From Clostridia bacterium (GTDB lineage: Bacteria > UBA6262 > WVXT01): 42,208 bases of DNA. The notes below the pieces were generated by a model. That model was given only the letters and a program-made list of their open reading frames with translations, was not told the DNA's origin and ran no database searches. The first letter of the stretch is position 1, and every line of letters starts with the position of its first letter. A program made the translations under genes and the position numbers. The stretch spans positions 1-42,208 of the forward strand of contig WJOT01000059.1 of the NCBI GenBank assembly GCA_009619095.1, in the 5' to 3' direction. This document shows positions 33,758 through 42,208 of the stretch, piece by piece.

Positions 33758-35323
33758 TTAATGTCTGAAATGGCGCATTCTGGTGAAGGCCATAGCAATT
33801 TTATGCTCATTACAAGCAGTAATCGACTCCTTATCCCTCAAGGAACCCCCCGGCTGAATAATTCCTGTAACCCCAAAGGTAGCAGCCAAATCGACAGAGT
33901 CGCGGAAAGGAAAGAAAGCATCTGAAGCTAAAACTATAAGCCCCTTATATTTCCCGAATTGCTCCCCCATCTTCCTCGCCGCAATTTTCACTGCATCAAC
34001 ACGAGACATCTGACCAGCTCCAATACCCAGCGTCTGGCTTTCGCTTGCCAGAACAATGGCATTCGACTTAACGTGCTTACAAACCTTCCAGGCAAACTGG
34101 AGAGCTTTCAATTCCACATCGCTTGGCTTCCTTTCAGTAACTACTTCCAGACCATCAGCAAAAGTTTTCAAATCCTTCGCCTGAGCTAACAGCCCTCCGG
34201 AAACTCTCCGGTAATCAAGCTGGGAAGAAGATAGTTTTCTTTCACCAGACAATTTTAACAGTCGGATATCCTTCTTTACTTTCAGAACCTTAACTGCTTC
34301 ATCTTCAAAATCCGGGGCAATTACTGCCTCAACAAAAGTCTTAACAATCTCTTCTGCGGTCTTACTATCCACCTTCCGATTGAACCCCACAATGGAGCCA
34401 AAGGCACTAACCGGGTCGCATTGGCGAGCTTTCTTATAAGTCTCAAGGAGAACCTCACCAGTAGCCACACCACAAGGATTGGTATGCTTAATAATCACTG
34501 CTACTGGCTGTTCAAATTCTTCCACTATATTGACTGCTGCATCTAAATCCAGAATATTGTTAAAAGAAAGCTCCTTGCCCCACAATTGTTCTATACCCGC
34601 TATCCCTTGCCCTTTTCCTTTAACTGACTCTCTATAGAATGCTGCACTTTGATGGGGATTCTCTCCATACCTCAAATCCTTTACTTTCTCCAGCTGGAGT
34701 TGCAATAAATCCGGAAAAAGAGAAGGAGAGGAATAGGAAGCGAGAAAGTACTGATAGATATGGTAGTTATATTTAGATAAATTCTGGAAGATATCTGTAG
34801 TTAATTTTAGAGAGGTCTCCTCGCTTATCGCACCTTTATTCTTTCTCATCTCTTCCATGACGGAACCATAATGGCGGGGGTTAGAAATCGGCACCACCCA
34901 CTTATAATTTTTGGCTGCTGACCTCAACATAGTTGGACCACCGATGTCGATATTCTCAATAACCTCCTCTTTAGTGACGCCCTCTTTGGCAACTGTATCT
35001 TCAAAAGGATAGAGGTTAATTACCACCATATCAATCAGTTCTATGTTATGCTTTTCTATCTCTTTCCTGTGCTGGGGATTATCCCTGACGGCAAGCAAAG
35101 CCCCATGAACTTTAGGATGCAAAGTCTTCACCCTTCCCTCCAGTACCTCAGGAAAACCTGTATAATCTGAAACTGAGCGGATGGGTATTCCTGCTTCCTT
35201 TAACATCTTAGCAGTCCCGCCAGTAGATATAATCTCCACTCCCAAATCTTTTAAACCACCGGCAAACTCTACAATTCCTGTCTTGTCAAACACACTAATA
35301 AGAGCTCTCTTAATTTGCGGCAT
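33758..35323 (-). CDS. purH: Bifunctional AICAR formyltransferase/IMP cyclohydrolase
   Basis: RALISVFDKTGIVEFAGGLKDLGVEIISTGGTAKMLKEAGIPIRSVSDYTGFPEVLEGRVKTLHPKVHGALLA; KHTNPCGVATG. Confidence 0.97.
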   Translation of the reverse strand: MPQIKRALISVFDKTGIVEFAGGLKDLGVEIISTGGTAKMLKEAGIPIRSVSDYTGFPEVLEGRVKTLHPKVHGALLAVRDNPQHRKEIEKHNIELIDMVVINLYPFEDTVAKEGVTKEEVIENIDIGGPTMLRSAAKNYKWVVPISNPRHYGSVMEEMRKNKGAISEETSLKLTTDIFQNLSKYNYHIYQYFLASYSSPSLFPDLLQLQLEKVKDLRYGENPHQSAAFYRESVKGKGQGIAGIEQLWGKELSFNNILDLDAAVNIVEEFEQPVAVIIKHTNPCGVATGEVLLETYKKARQCDPVSAFGSIVGFNRKVDSKTAEEIVKTFVEAVIAPDFEDEAVKVLKVKKDIRLLKLSGERKLSSSQLDYRRVSGGLLAQAKDLKTFADGLEVVTERKPSDVELKALQFAWKVCKHVKSNAIVLASESQTLGIGAGQMSRVDAVKIAARKMGEQFGKYKGLIVLASDAFFPFRDSVDLAATFGVTGIIQPGGSLRDKESITACNEHKIAMAFTRMRHFRH

Positions 35324-35377
35324 AATTTCTCCTTTATTATAATTTTGTTATTGCCAGTCCCGATACCCCTCTTTTAT

Positions 35378-35460
35378 TCCCCCTCACCCTAACCCTCTCC
35401 CCGAGGGGAGAGGGAATTTTCTTTTCTCACCCTGACCTTCTCACTTGAAAGGAGAGGAAA
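35378..35460. repeat. Dispersed-type repeat CCCTCACCCTAACCCTCTCCCCGAGGGGAGAGGG
   Basis: Palindromic CCCTCTCCCC/GGGGAGAGGG with a degenerate second unit. Confidence 0.6.
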
Positions 35461-35469
35461 ATAATTTTC

Positions 35470-36390
35470 TTAGAATTGGTTATATTCTTTATAATCCTTT
35501 AATTCCTTTAGATAGGGGACAGACCTTGCGCCCATCCTGGTAATGGAAATGCTCGCTATAAGATTAGCAAATTTTACAGATTTTTCCAAATCCCAATTAT
35601 TTAAATCACCAAAAATAAACCCGCAAGAGAAGGCATCACCAGCCCCTGTCTTGTCCACAGGCATGAATTCCTTATACGAGTCAATAAATTTCTTGACCGA
35701 ACCAGAATAGACAAAACATCCTTTTTCTCCCAGAGTGGTAAGAACAATTTCCGGTCCATGTTCTGCAATGGTTTCCGAGGCATCGAGAAGTTTTTCTCTT
35801 TTGGCTAACTCTTTTATTTCTGTCTCATTAAATTTCACTATTGTTGCTTTATTCAAAATTCCTTCAAGCATTTTCAGTCCCTTTTCCACAAATATGTATC
35901 CCGGGTCGAAAAATACTTTCACTCCAGATTCTTTAGCATAACGGGAAGCAAGTTCCATCGCCGGGATAGTCTCTTCACCTTCAATGCTACTTAAGAAGAT
36001 ATACTTAGAGGATTTTATATAATCTTTATCAATATTTTCAGGAGATAGTTTTGCATTGGCTCCTTGATAGGCAAAAAGAATCCTCTCACCACCTTCATTA
36101 ACAATGGCAATAACGCTCCCACTATTTCCCTTACAAACTTTTAAGCAAGATATATCGACCTTCTCCGTTTTCAAACCATCCCTCAGGATTTCTCCAAAAT
36201 AGTCTCCTCCCACATTTCCAATGAACCCGGAAGTTACTCCCAGGCGGGAAATCCCACAGGCAACATTGGCAGCAGAACCACCGCCAACCATATCCCAGCT
36301 TCTGATTACAGTCTCCTGGTCAGGGTTGGGAAACCTATCTACCTTAGCCACTAAATCGATGTTTACAGCACCTATAGAGACAACATCCAT
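35470..36390 (-). CDS. PfkB-family carbohydrate/nucleoside kinase (start approximate)
   Basis: VVSIGAVNIDLVAKVDRFPNPDQETVIRSWDMVGGGSAANVACGISRLG; VDKTGAGDAFSCGFIFG. Confidence 0.92.
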   Translation of the reverse strand: MDVVSIGAVNIDLVAKVDRFPNPDQETVIRSWDMVGGGSAANVACGISRLGVTSGFIGNVGGDYFGEILRDGLKTEKVDISCLKVCKGNSGSVIAIVNEGGERILFAYQGANAKLSPENIDKDYIKSSKYIFLSSIEGEETIPAMELASRYAKESGVKVFFDPGYIFVEKGLKMLEGILNKATIVKFNETEIKELAKREKLLDASETIAEHGPEIVLTTLGEKGCFVYSGSVKKFIDSYKEFMPVDKTGAGDAFSCGFIFGDLNNWDLEKSVKFANLIASISITRMGARSVPYLKELKDYKEYNQF

Positions 36391-36394
36391 CTTC

Positions 36395-37387
36395 TCATCC
36401 CAAACTTCCTGCCTCACCCCTTACACTCTTCCTGAATCTTTCGCTTTCAGAAATGAGACGTTCTCTATTATTTCCACTTACCACTTCCAGTAGAGGGAGC
36501 TTTTCTTTCCAGTTTTCTACCAACTCCATCACCTTTCCCTTACCTCCCTGGGAAAAAGCATCTGCAAGGACTGAAATGGGAGCTGTATTTTCTGAAATAC
36601 AGACTACTTCAGCCTTCTCGATTGCGTATCTATTGCCATTAAAAGATACTGCCAATCCTCCATTTTCTCTTATAAAACTTAATGCCTCTCGATCAGTAAT
36701 GCTATCTCCCACATACATAGCATCTTGAGGACTGTTGTTACATTTCTTTAGACTATCTTTTATGGCATTGACTTTCTCTCGTCCTCCCACCGGATTAACC
36801 TCTTCCAGCATTTTACCCGATTTCATAGAAATTATTTCTTTCCAGAAAATCTCTTCCAATCTATCTATAGCCTCTTTAGTCTGAGGGCTTAAATTGTTAA
36901 TTTCAGAAACTTCTATTAAAGGATAAGCCAATATCTCTTTGCTAAATTCCTTAAGTTTTTCTATCTCCTCCTTAGAGATATTATACTTGTCTATGTTTAG
37001 CTCGGTACAATAAACATTTTCAGGAGGAAACTCTACGACTTCACAGAGCGCCTGAATATAGGGCTGGTAACTGGTGCTGACAATGAAGGAAGGCATCCTC
37101 TCCTGAACGAAACGGAGTGTCTCTTTAGCGCCAGGCATTAAAAGAATATTCTTTCTTGAATATTCTACAATTTTTTTATCTGTGGTGCCGTAGGCTTTCA
37201 GAAACGGAAGGACCAATCTCAATGTATCCCCTGCCTTGTATCCTTCCCTTCCGGTTAATGCTAAAAAGTCATCATACCTGCTAAGCTGGGTAAAAAATTT
37301 CTCGCCTTCTGGCAGAAAATTGGTTGCCAGTTCTAAGGCGTTATCATTCTTAGAGATAGGTCCTTCACAATCAGTAATAAATTGCAT
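36395..37387 (-). CDS. HAD-superfamily protein resembling EhaR (COG4030-type)
   Basis: MQFITDCEGPISKNDNALELATNFLPEGEKFFTQLSRYDDFLALTGREGYKAGDTLRLVLPFLKAYGTTDKKIVEYSRKNILLMPGAKETLRFV; MYVGDSITDREAL. Confidence 0.75.
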   Translation of the reverse strand: MQFITDCEGPISKNDNALELATNFLPEGEKFFTQLSRYDDFLALTGREGYKAGDTLRLVLPFLKAYGTTDKKIVEYSRKNILLMPGAKETLRFVQERMPSFIVSTSYQPYIQALCEVVEFPPENVYCTELNIDKYNISKEEIEKLKEFSKEILAYPLIEVSEINNLSPQTKEAIDRLEEIFWKEIISMKSGKMLEEVNPVGGREKVNAIKDSLKKCNNSPQDAMYVGDSITDREALSFIRENGGLAVSFNGNRYAIEKAEVVCISENTAPISVLADAFSQGGKGKVMELVENWKEKLPLLEVVSGNNRERLISESERFRKSVRGEAGSLG

Positions 37388-37390
37388 CTT

Positions 37391-38182
37391 CTATTTTATC
37401 GTTTCGTTCAAGCAATAACCTTTTGTAGCTTCCCCCTCTGTGGTCACCACCCTCTTTTCCTCTATCCGTACTTTTCCATCAGCAAATGCCTTTATTGTAT
37501 GGATAACCAGAGGAGATTCTCTTCTGAATTCTTCCTCCCGAATTTTAGAGAAGAGTTTACAGTAGTTACCGGTAGAGTAGTACTCCTTCCACAGTGGCTC
37601 GTAATCTCTTCCCACAATGGGAAATGTGCAATATGAGATGGGAGGACCCTTGTCTAATTCGGGCGTTACCAGATGCATCATACAACCCGCTTCTTTTGCA
37701 TTTGACTCAATCAATTCCCTCATCACTTCCTGCCAGCTACCTTGAGGACCACCGGGTGGTGCTGGATGGAGATTCAGAATGTTGTAAGACTTACACATTT
37801 CAGGTCCAATTATAAGCATGTAACCTACGAGATAGATGTCGAAGGATTGAGGAATCCTCTCCATTATTTCTTTATCATACTCGTTTCTCCACTGGATAAG
37901 GAGAGGAGAATCGCTTCCCCCACTCTTGCTTTCCTCAACAGCCTTCTCTCTCATCTCCCTGTTAAAACTTTTAGAAGAAAAAGTGATTAACTCAATCCCG
38001 CAGTCTCTCACCAATTTAAGAAGCGAGTCGGTTATCTCCTTTTCTCCTTCAACTCTGTTGCAGAATAGATAGGCTATCTCTCCGTTTATGACTCCCTGTT
38101 CAATGCTATTATATACTTCTTGAAAAAGCTTGATCGCTTCATTATCTCTTCCTGTAGAGAATATTCCAAACTTATAGTTCAT
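37391..38182 (-). CDS. Formyltransferase-family protein, divergent PurN-like
   Basis: YNILNLHPAPPGGPQGSWQEVMRELIESNAKEAGCMMHLVTPELDKGPPISYCTFPIVG keeps the N-x-H-P and downstream Asp pattern of formyltransferases; overlaps purM by 4 nt. Confidence 0.75.
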   Translation of the reverse strand: MNYKFGIFSTGRDNEAIKLFQEVYNSIEQGVINGEIAYLFCNRVEGEKEITDSLLKLVRDCGIELITFSSKSFNREMREKAVEESKSGGSDSPLLIQWRNEYDKEIMERIPQSFDIYLVGYMLIIGPEMCKSYNILNLHPAPPGGPQGSWQEVMRELIESNAKEAGCMMHLVTPELDKGPPISYCTFPIVGRDYEPLWKEYYSTGNYCKLFSKIREEEFRRESPLVIHTIKAFADGKVRIEEKRVVTTEGEATKGYCLNETIK

Positions 38183-39126
38183 ATTATCTTCACCTGACGC
38201 CTGCCAGAAACCACCTCTCCAATAGGCCGAGCCTGCGGTAAGCGAGATAAGAGTCTCTTTCTTTTAGCCGGGGAGACAATCAGAACCATGCCTATTCCCA
38301 TATTGAAAGTATGAAACATCTCTTTTTCTTTAATCTTTCCCTTTTTCTGAACGAGCTGGAAAATCTGGGGAACTCTCCAGGAACCCTGATGGATTATTGC
38401 CTGGCACTTCTGAGGGAGAATGCGAGTAATGTTATCAATAAATCCTCCCCCGGTGATATGGGCAATTCCCCGCACAATAGACCTTACTGAAAGGACATCT
38501 TTCACATATATCTTTGTGGGTTTCAATAACTCCTTACCCAGGCTTCTCAATTCTTTCTGGGAAAAAATCTTGCGCACCAGAGAGAAACCATTACTATGCA
38601 AGCCCGAAGAAGGAAGACCAAAAATTATATCACCCGGTTTAATCTTTTTTCCATCTATTACTTCTTTTCTATCCACAATACCCACACAAAAGCCGGCTAA
38701 ATCGTATTCGCCTTTCTTATAGAAACCAGGCATCTCAGCAGTCTCTCCTCCTATCAATGGGCAGCCACCCTGAAGGCAGCCTTTATGAATTCCCTTGATT
38801 ACTTCCTCAGCAACTCCCAGCTCCAGCTTTCCCGTGGCAAAGTAGTCAAGGAAGAACATCGGTTTTGCTCCACAAGTTATAATGTCGTTAACACACATTG
38901 CCACAAGGTCGATACCCACTGTATTATGTTTTCTTATGAGTTGTGCAATTTTTAGTTTTGTTCCTACCCCGTCAGTGGAAGCAACGAGAAAGGGTTTCTT
39001 ATATCTCGCCAGCTCCATCGGGTAAAAACCAGAAAACCCCCCAATTCCAGAAACAATCCCTTTTATTTTCTTTACCAGCTTCTCTGCCTTCTTAATGTCT
39101 ACTCCGGCTTCTTTATAAGTAACCAT
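38179..39126 (-). CDS. purM: Phosphoribosylformylglycinamidine cyclo-ligase (start trimmed)
   Basis: MVTYKEAGVDIKKAEKLVKKIKG...STDGVGTKLKIAQLIRKHNTVGIDLVAMCVNDIITCGAKPMFFLDYFATG...GGETAEMPGFY. Confidence 0.96.
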   Translation of the reverse strand: MVTYKEAGVDIKKAEKLVKKIKGIVSGIGGFSGFYPMELARYKKPFLVASTDGVGTKLKIAQLIRKHNTVGIDLVAMCVNDIITCGAKPMFFLDYFATGKLELGVAEEVIKGIHKGCLQGGCPLIGGETAEMPGFYKKGEYDLAGFCVGIVDRKEVIDGKKIKPGDIIFGLPSSGLHSNGFSLVRKIFSQKELRSLGKELLKPTKIYVKDVLSVRSIVRGIAHITGGGFIDNITRILPQKCQAIIHQGSWRVPQIFQLVQKKGKIKEKEMFHTFNMGIGMVLIVSPAKRKRLLSRLPQARPIGEVVSGRRQVKII

Positions 39127-39275
39127 AAGAACCTCCCTCCCTTTCGGGAGGATTCCAAAAACTCTGGAGTCCCCCGATGAAATCGGGGGCAACTAAATTC
39201 TGGAGTGTGAAACGAGAGTTTCACTGAGTCAAGCTTTCGCTTGACACTCCACCCTTCCCTTTCGGGAGGACTCCA

Positions 39276-40931
39276 CTAAACTTTTTCCTTTTCCTCAATA
39301 TGCTCCCTTTCCTCAATATGTTCCCACTGTAGCGGAGAAATAACCGCCTGACCGATATTGGTCAGATGGTCCCCTATCTTTTCAAAGTTACTAACCATCT
39401 CCAGAAAAACTATCCCGGAAAGCACTTTACATGTTCCATCTTCTAACCTCTTAACATGATTCTGATTTAATTTATTCCTCAAAAGGTTAACTCGAGACTC
39501 CCTCTCAATTACCTTTTGTGCCTCCTTAACCTCATTGGTCTTAAGTGCAGAAATAGCCTCCTTCACCATCTCATCTATTTCTCCCTGTAGCTGGCGGATT
39601 TCACTATTTGCCATCTTGGAGAAAGGTAACTTTTCATCAATTTTCCTTTCTGCCAGGTCCCTCAAGTTTTCCGCATGGTCGCCGATTCGCTCAACATCAT
39701 TAATTATGTGCAAAAGAGATGGTATCTTCTTCGACTCTTCCTCGCTCAATTCCCTCTGCATCAGTTCCACCAGATAATTTGAAACCGCCATCCTCAAGCT
39801 GTCCACAGCCTCTTCACCCTGGGAAACTTTATCCAATGCCTTAATATCGTCTTCCATAAATCCTTCAATAGAATCATCTATCATCTCTTTGACCAGACCT
39901 AGAGTATGAATCGTCTCATGTATACCTGCTTGCAAAGCTAAAACAGGTGTGTTTAAAAGGTGTTTTTCCAGATGCTTAGGACCTGCCTCCACAACAGTCT
40001 CCTTGCCAGGAACAACTTTTTCAATCGTGCGGGCCAGAACTCCTGCCAGGGGAAGGAAAAGCATAGTAATCATTACATTAAATATTGTATGGGCATTAGC
40101 ACATTGGCGCATAATATTAGTTGTAGTAGCCGCAATCAACTTTTGATAATAAGGCAGGAAAATCAAGAGAAGAACGACTCCTACAACTTTAAATGTAACA
40201 TGGGCAATGGCTGTCCTCTTTGCAGAAATAGTCGTGCCCATAGAAGCAAGAAGTGCAGTTATACAAGTACCAATATTGTCTCCCAAAATTAGAGGTATTG
40301 CTCCACTTAAGTCTATTAACCCCGTAGAAGCTAAAGCCAAAACTAAGCCCACGGTAACACTACTCGATTGGACCAGCATTGTTACTATCATACCAGTAGC
40401 TATGCCAGTGATAGGACTCTTACTAAAGATGATAAAGGCATTACGCACAGACTCACTAGCTCCAAAAGGCTCTACTGAACCCGTCAATATCTTCAGACCC
40501 AAAAAGAGAATACCGAAACCGAACAGAAATTCTCCAATACTCTTATAGAATTTCTTTTTAGCGAAGATGTTCATCGCCATACCCAGCCCGATAATTGGTA
40601 AAGCAAAATCAGTCAATTTAAAAGCGATTAATTGAGCAGTAATTGTCGTGCCAATATCGGCTCCCAAAATCACGCCAATTGCCTGTCTCAAAGTCATCAG
40701 CCCGGCATTAACAAATCCCACCAACATCACCGTAGTAGCGCTGGAGGACTGAATAAGCGATGTTACTCCTGCGCCAACGAGCATACCCATAAATGGTGTA
40801 GAGGTTAGAGCAGCAAGGATTTTCCTGATCTTATCTGCAGAAGCTTTGTGTAGCCCGGCACCCATAAGATGTATACCAAATATAAATAAGCCCAGCCCAC
40901 CAACTACGCCAAATATTGTCTCTCTAATCAT
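39276..40931 (-). CDS. Na+/phosphate cotransporter family protein with C-terminal PhoU-like domains
   Basis: QSSSATTVMLVGFVNAGLMTLRQAIGVILGADIGTTITAQLI and second QSSS repeat; PhoU-like helical tail. Confidence 0.92.
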   Translation of the reverse strand: MIRETIFGVVGGLGLFIFGIHLMGAGLHKASADKIRKILAALTSTPFMGMLVGAGVTSLIQSSSATTVMLVGFVNAGLMTLRQAIGVILGADIGTTITAQLIAFKLTDFALPIIGLGMAMNIFAKKKFYKSIGEFLFGFGILFLGLKILTGSVEPFGASESVRNAFIIFSKSPITGIATGMIVTMLVQSSSVTVGLVLALASTGLIDLSGAIPLILGDNIGTCITALLASMGTTISAKRTAIAHVTFKVVGVVLLLIFLPYYQKLIAATTTNIMRQCANAHTIFNVMITMLFLPLAGVLARTIEKVVPGKETVVEAGPKHLEKHLLNTPVLALQAGIHETIHTLGLVKEMIDDSIEGFMEDDIKALDKVSQGEEAVDSLRMAVSNYLVELMQRELSEEESKKIPSLLHIINDVERIGDHAENLRDLAERKIDEKLPFSKMANSEIRQLQGEIDEMVKEAISALKTNEVKEAQKVIERESRVNLLRNKLNQNHVKRLEDGTCKVLSGIVFLEMVSNFEKIGDHLTNIGQAVISPLQWEHIEEREHIEEKEKV

Positions 40932-40949
40932 TTATTATTTACTCCTTAA

Positions 40950-41474
40950 TTATGAACTTGAGTATTTCTGGTAGCCCAATCTTTCCAATCTCTTACCTTT
41001 CTTCTCCACATCCTTCGCCAAGTCAGCTTTATATTTCTTCAATTTTTTCCGAATCTTTGCATTACTTAAAGCAAGAATCTCCACTGCCATAATAGCTGCA
41101 TTTATCGCCCCTGATTTCCCAATGGCCATCGTGGCCACAGGCACTCCTTTAGGCATCTGCACAGTAGAGTATAGAGAGTCTCTCCCCTTCAGTGGACCTG
41201 TATGCATAGGAACGCCAATAACAGGAAGAGTGGTGTGAGCAGCAATTACTCCCGCAAGATGTGCTGCTCCGCCAGCGCCAACAATTAAAACTTTCAGTCC
41301 CCTCTTCTCCGCTCTCTTAGCGTAATCGAGTGTCCTCTTAGGAGAACGGTGCGCAGAGGAGATTGTCATCTCATAAGGGACCTTAAATTTTTCCAGGATT
41401 TTTGTCGACTCTTTCATAGTAGAAAGGTCCGAATCCGATCCCAATACTATTCCCACAACTGCCTTTTTCATCAT
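40950..41474 (-). CDS. purE: N5-carboxyaminoimidazole ribonucleotide mutase
   Basis: VGIVLGSDSDLSTMKESTKILEKFKVPYEMTISSAHRSPKRTLDYA...GAGGAAHLAGVIAAHTTLPVIGVP. Confidence 0.96.
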   Translation of the reverse strand: MMKKAVVGIVLGSDSDLSTMKESTKILEKFKVPYEMTISSAHRSPKRTLDYAKRAEKRGLKVLIVGAGGAAHLAGVIAAHTTLPVIGVPMHTGPLKGRDSLYSTVQMPKGVPVATMAIGKSGAINAAIMAVEILALSNAKIRKKLKKYKADLAKDVEKKGKRLERLGYQKYSSS

Positions 41475-41496
41475 CTCTCCTTTTGCGACGAGCAAA

Positions 41497-42208
41497 CTAA
41501 CTTTTCTTCACTCTCAATCCCTTAGCTCCGATATCCTTCCTATAATGCATTCCCTCAAAACTAATTTCTTTAACAGCCTCATAGGTCAAATCTATTGCCC
41601 CTTCCAAGGTATCTTTCCAACCGGTGACTCCCATAACCCGACCACCAGAAGTTAAGAAACGACTCCCATCTTTCTTCGTTCCCGCATGGAATACATAAAC
41701 ATCGTTCCTTTTCCCAACCTTATCCAGCCCGGATATCTCTTTGCCCTTTTCGTACGACATTGGATATCCACCCGAGGCAACCACAACACAGACACAGGAC
41801 TTCTTCTCCCACTCAATTGGAACATCTTTTAATTTCCCATCAATCGTAGCTTCCAGGAGATCAACTAAATCTGTCTTTAACAAAGGTAAGACTGCCTGGT
41901 TTTCCGGGTCACCAAAGCGAACGTTGAACTCAAGAACTTTGGGCCCCTCTCTAGTAACCATAATCCCGGCATATACTACACCTTTAAATTCTATCCCTTC
42001 CGCTTTCACCCCTTTAAGAAAATTATTGAAAATCCTCCCTTCGGCCCAGCAATAAACTTCCTCAGTCACCACCGGTGCAGGAGCATATGCTCCCATTCCT
42101 CCTGTATTTGGTCCCCTATCCTGGTCAAAAACTGGTTTATGGTCCTGCGAAGGTATTGTGGGAATAATGGTTTCTCCATCACAAAGTCCAATCAGTGATG
42201 CTTCTTCC
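41497..42208 (-). CDS. purD: Phosphoribosylamine-glycine ligase (N-terminal part beyond window)
   Basis: Minus-strand reading continues to the window edge: EEASLIGLCDGETIIPTIPSQDHKPVFDQDRGPNTGGMGAYAPAPVVTEE...FNVRFGDPENQAVLPLL. Confidence 0.96.
   Translation of the reverse strand, partial: EEASLIGLCDGETIIPTIPSQDHKPVFDQDRGPNTGGMGAYAPAPVVTEEVYCWAEGRIFNNFLKGVKAEGIEFKGVVYAGIMVTREGPKVLEFNVRFGDPENQAVLPLLKTDLVDLLEATIDGKLKDVPIEWEKKSCVCVVVASGGYPMSYEKGKEISGLDKVGKRNDVYVFHAGTKKDGSRFLTSGGRVMGVTGWKDTLEGAIDLTYEAVKEISFEGMHYRKDIGAKGLRVKKS

Overview
The window reads as a chromosomal segment from an uncultured bacterium. I did not assign a taxon. Nearly everything lies on the minus strand and is housekeeping: rpsF-ssb-rpsR-rplI, ychF, hppA, pth-rplY-prs-glmU-tRNA-Gln-spoVG-ispE, a complete pyrRBCKDFE run, and a long purine block (purA, purB, purH, PurN-like, purM, purE, purD). 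One block breaks the pattern: a + strand island at ~24.1-29.35 kb that encodes a UPF0164/PorV-like outer-membrane protein, a 92-aa mini-barrel-like ORF, a 14-repeat LVIVD propeller protein and a cadherin/InlB-like protein. The last two end in a near-identical 89-aa FlgD/T9SS-like C-terminal domain. The island diverges from a GAF/HD-GYP gene. The shared intergenic region holds two back-to-back arrays of 11-bp-phased hexamers, (TTTACA-N5)x3 facing the HD-GYP gene and (TTAACA-N5)x4 facing the island. Each leads into a promoter-like -10, and each leader ends in an intrinsic-terminator hairpin. The + leader also has a 1-2-1'-2' arrangement of mutually exclusive helices, like an attenuator or riboswitch. 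This regulatory region plus the surface island is the strongest candidate for something undescribed. Secondary signals are a fold-back MITE-like element with relics, hexanucleotide microsatellites encoding (EK)n tails on two unrelated genes, modular palindromic intergenic repeats, and a PfkB/EhaR-like/PurN-like gene trio inside the purine cluster. No database or folding tool was run; family names come from recognising conserved motifs.
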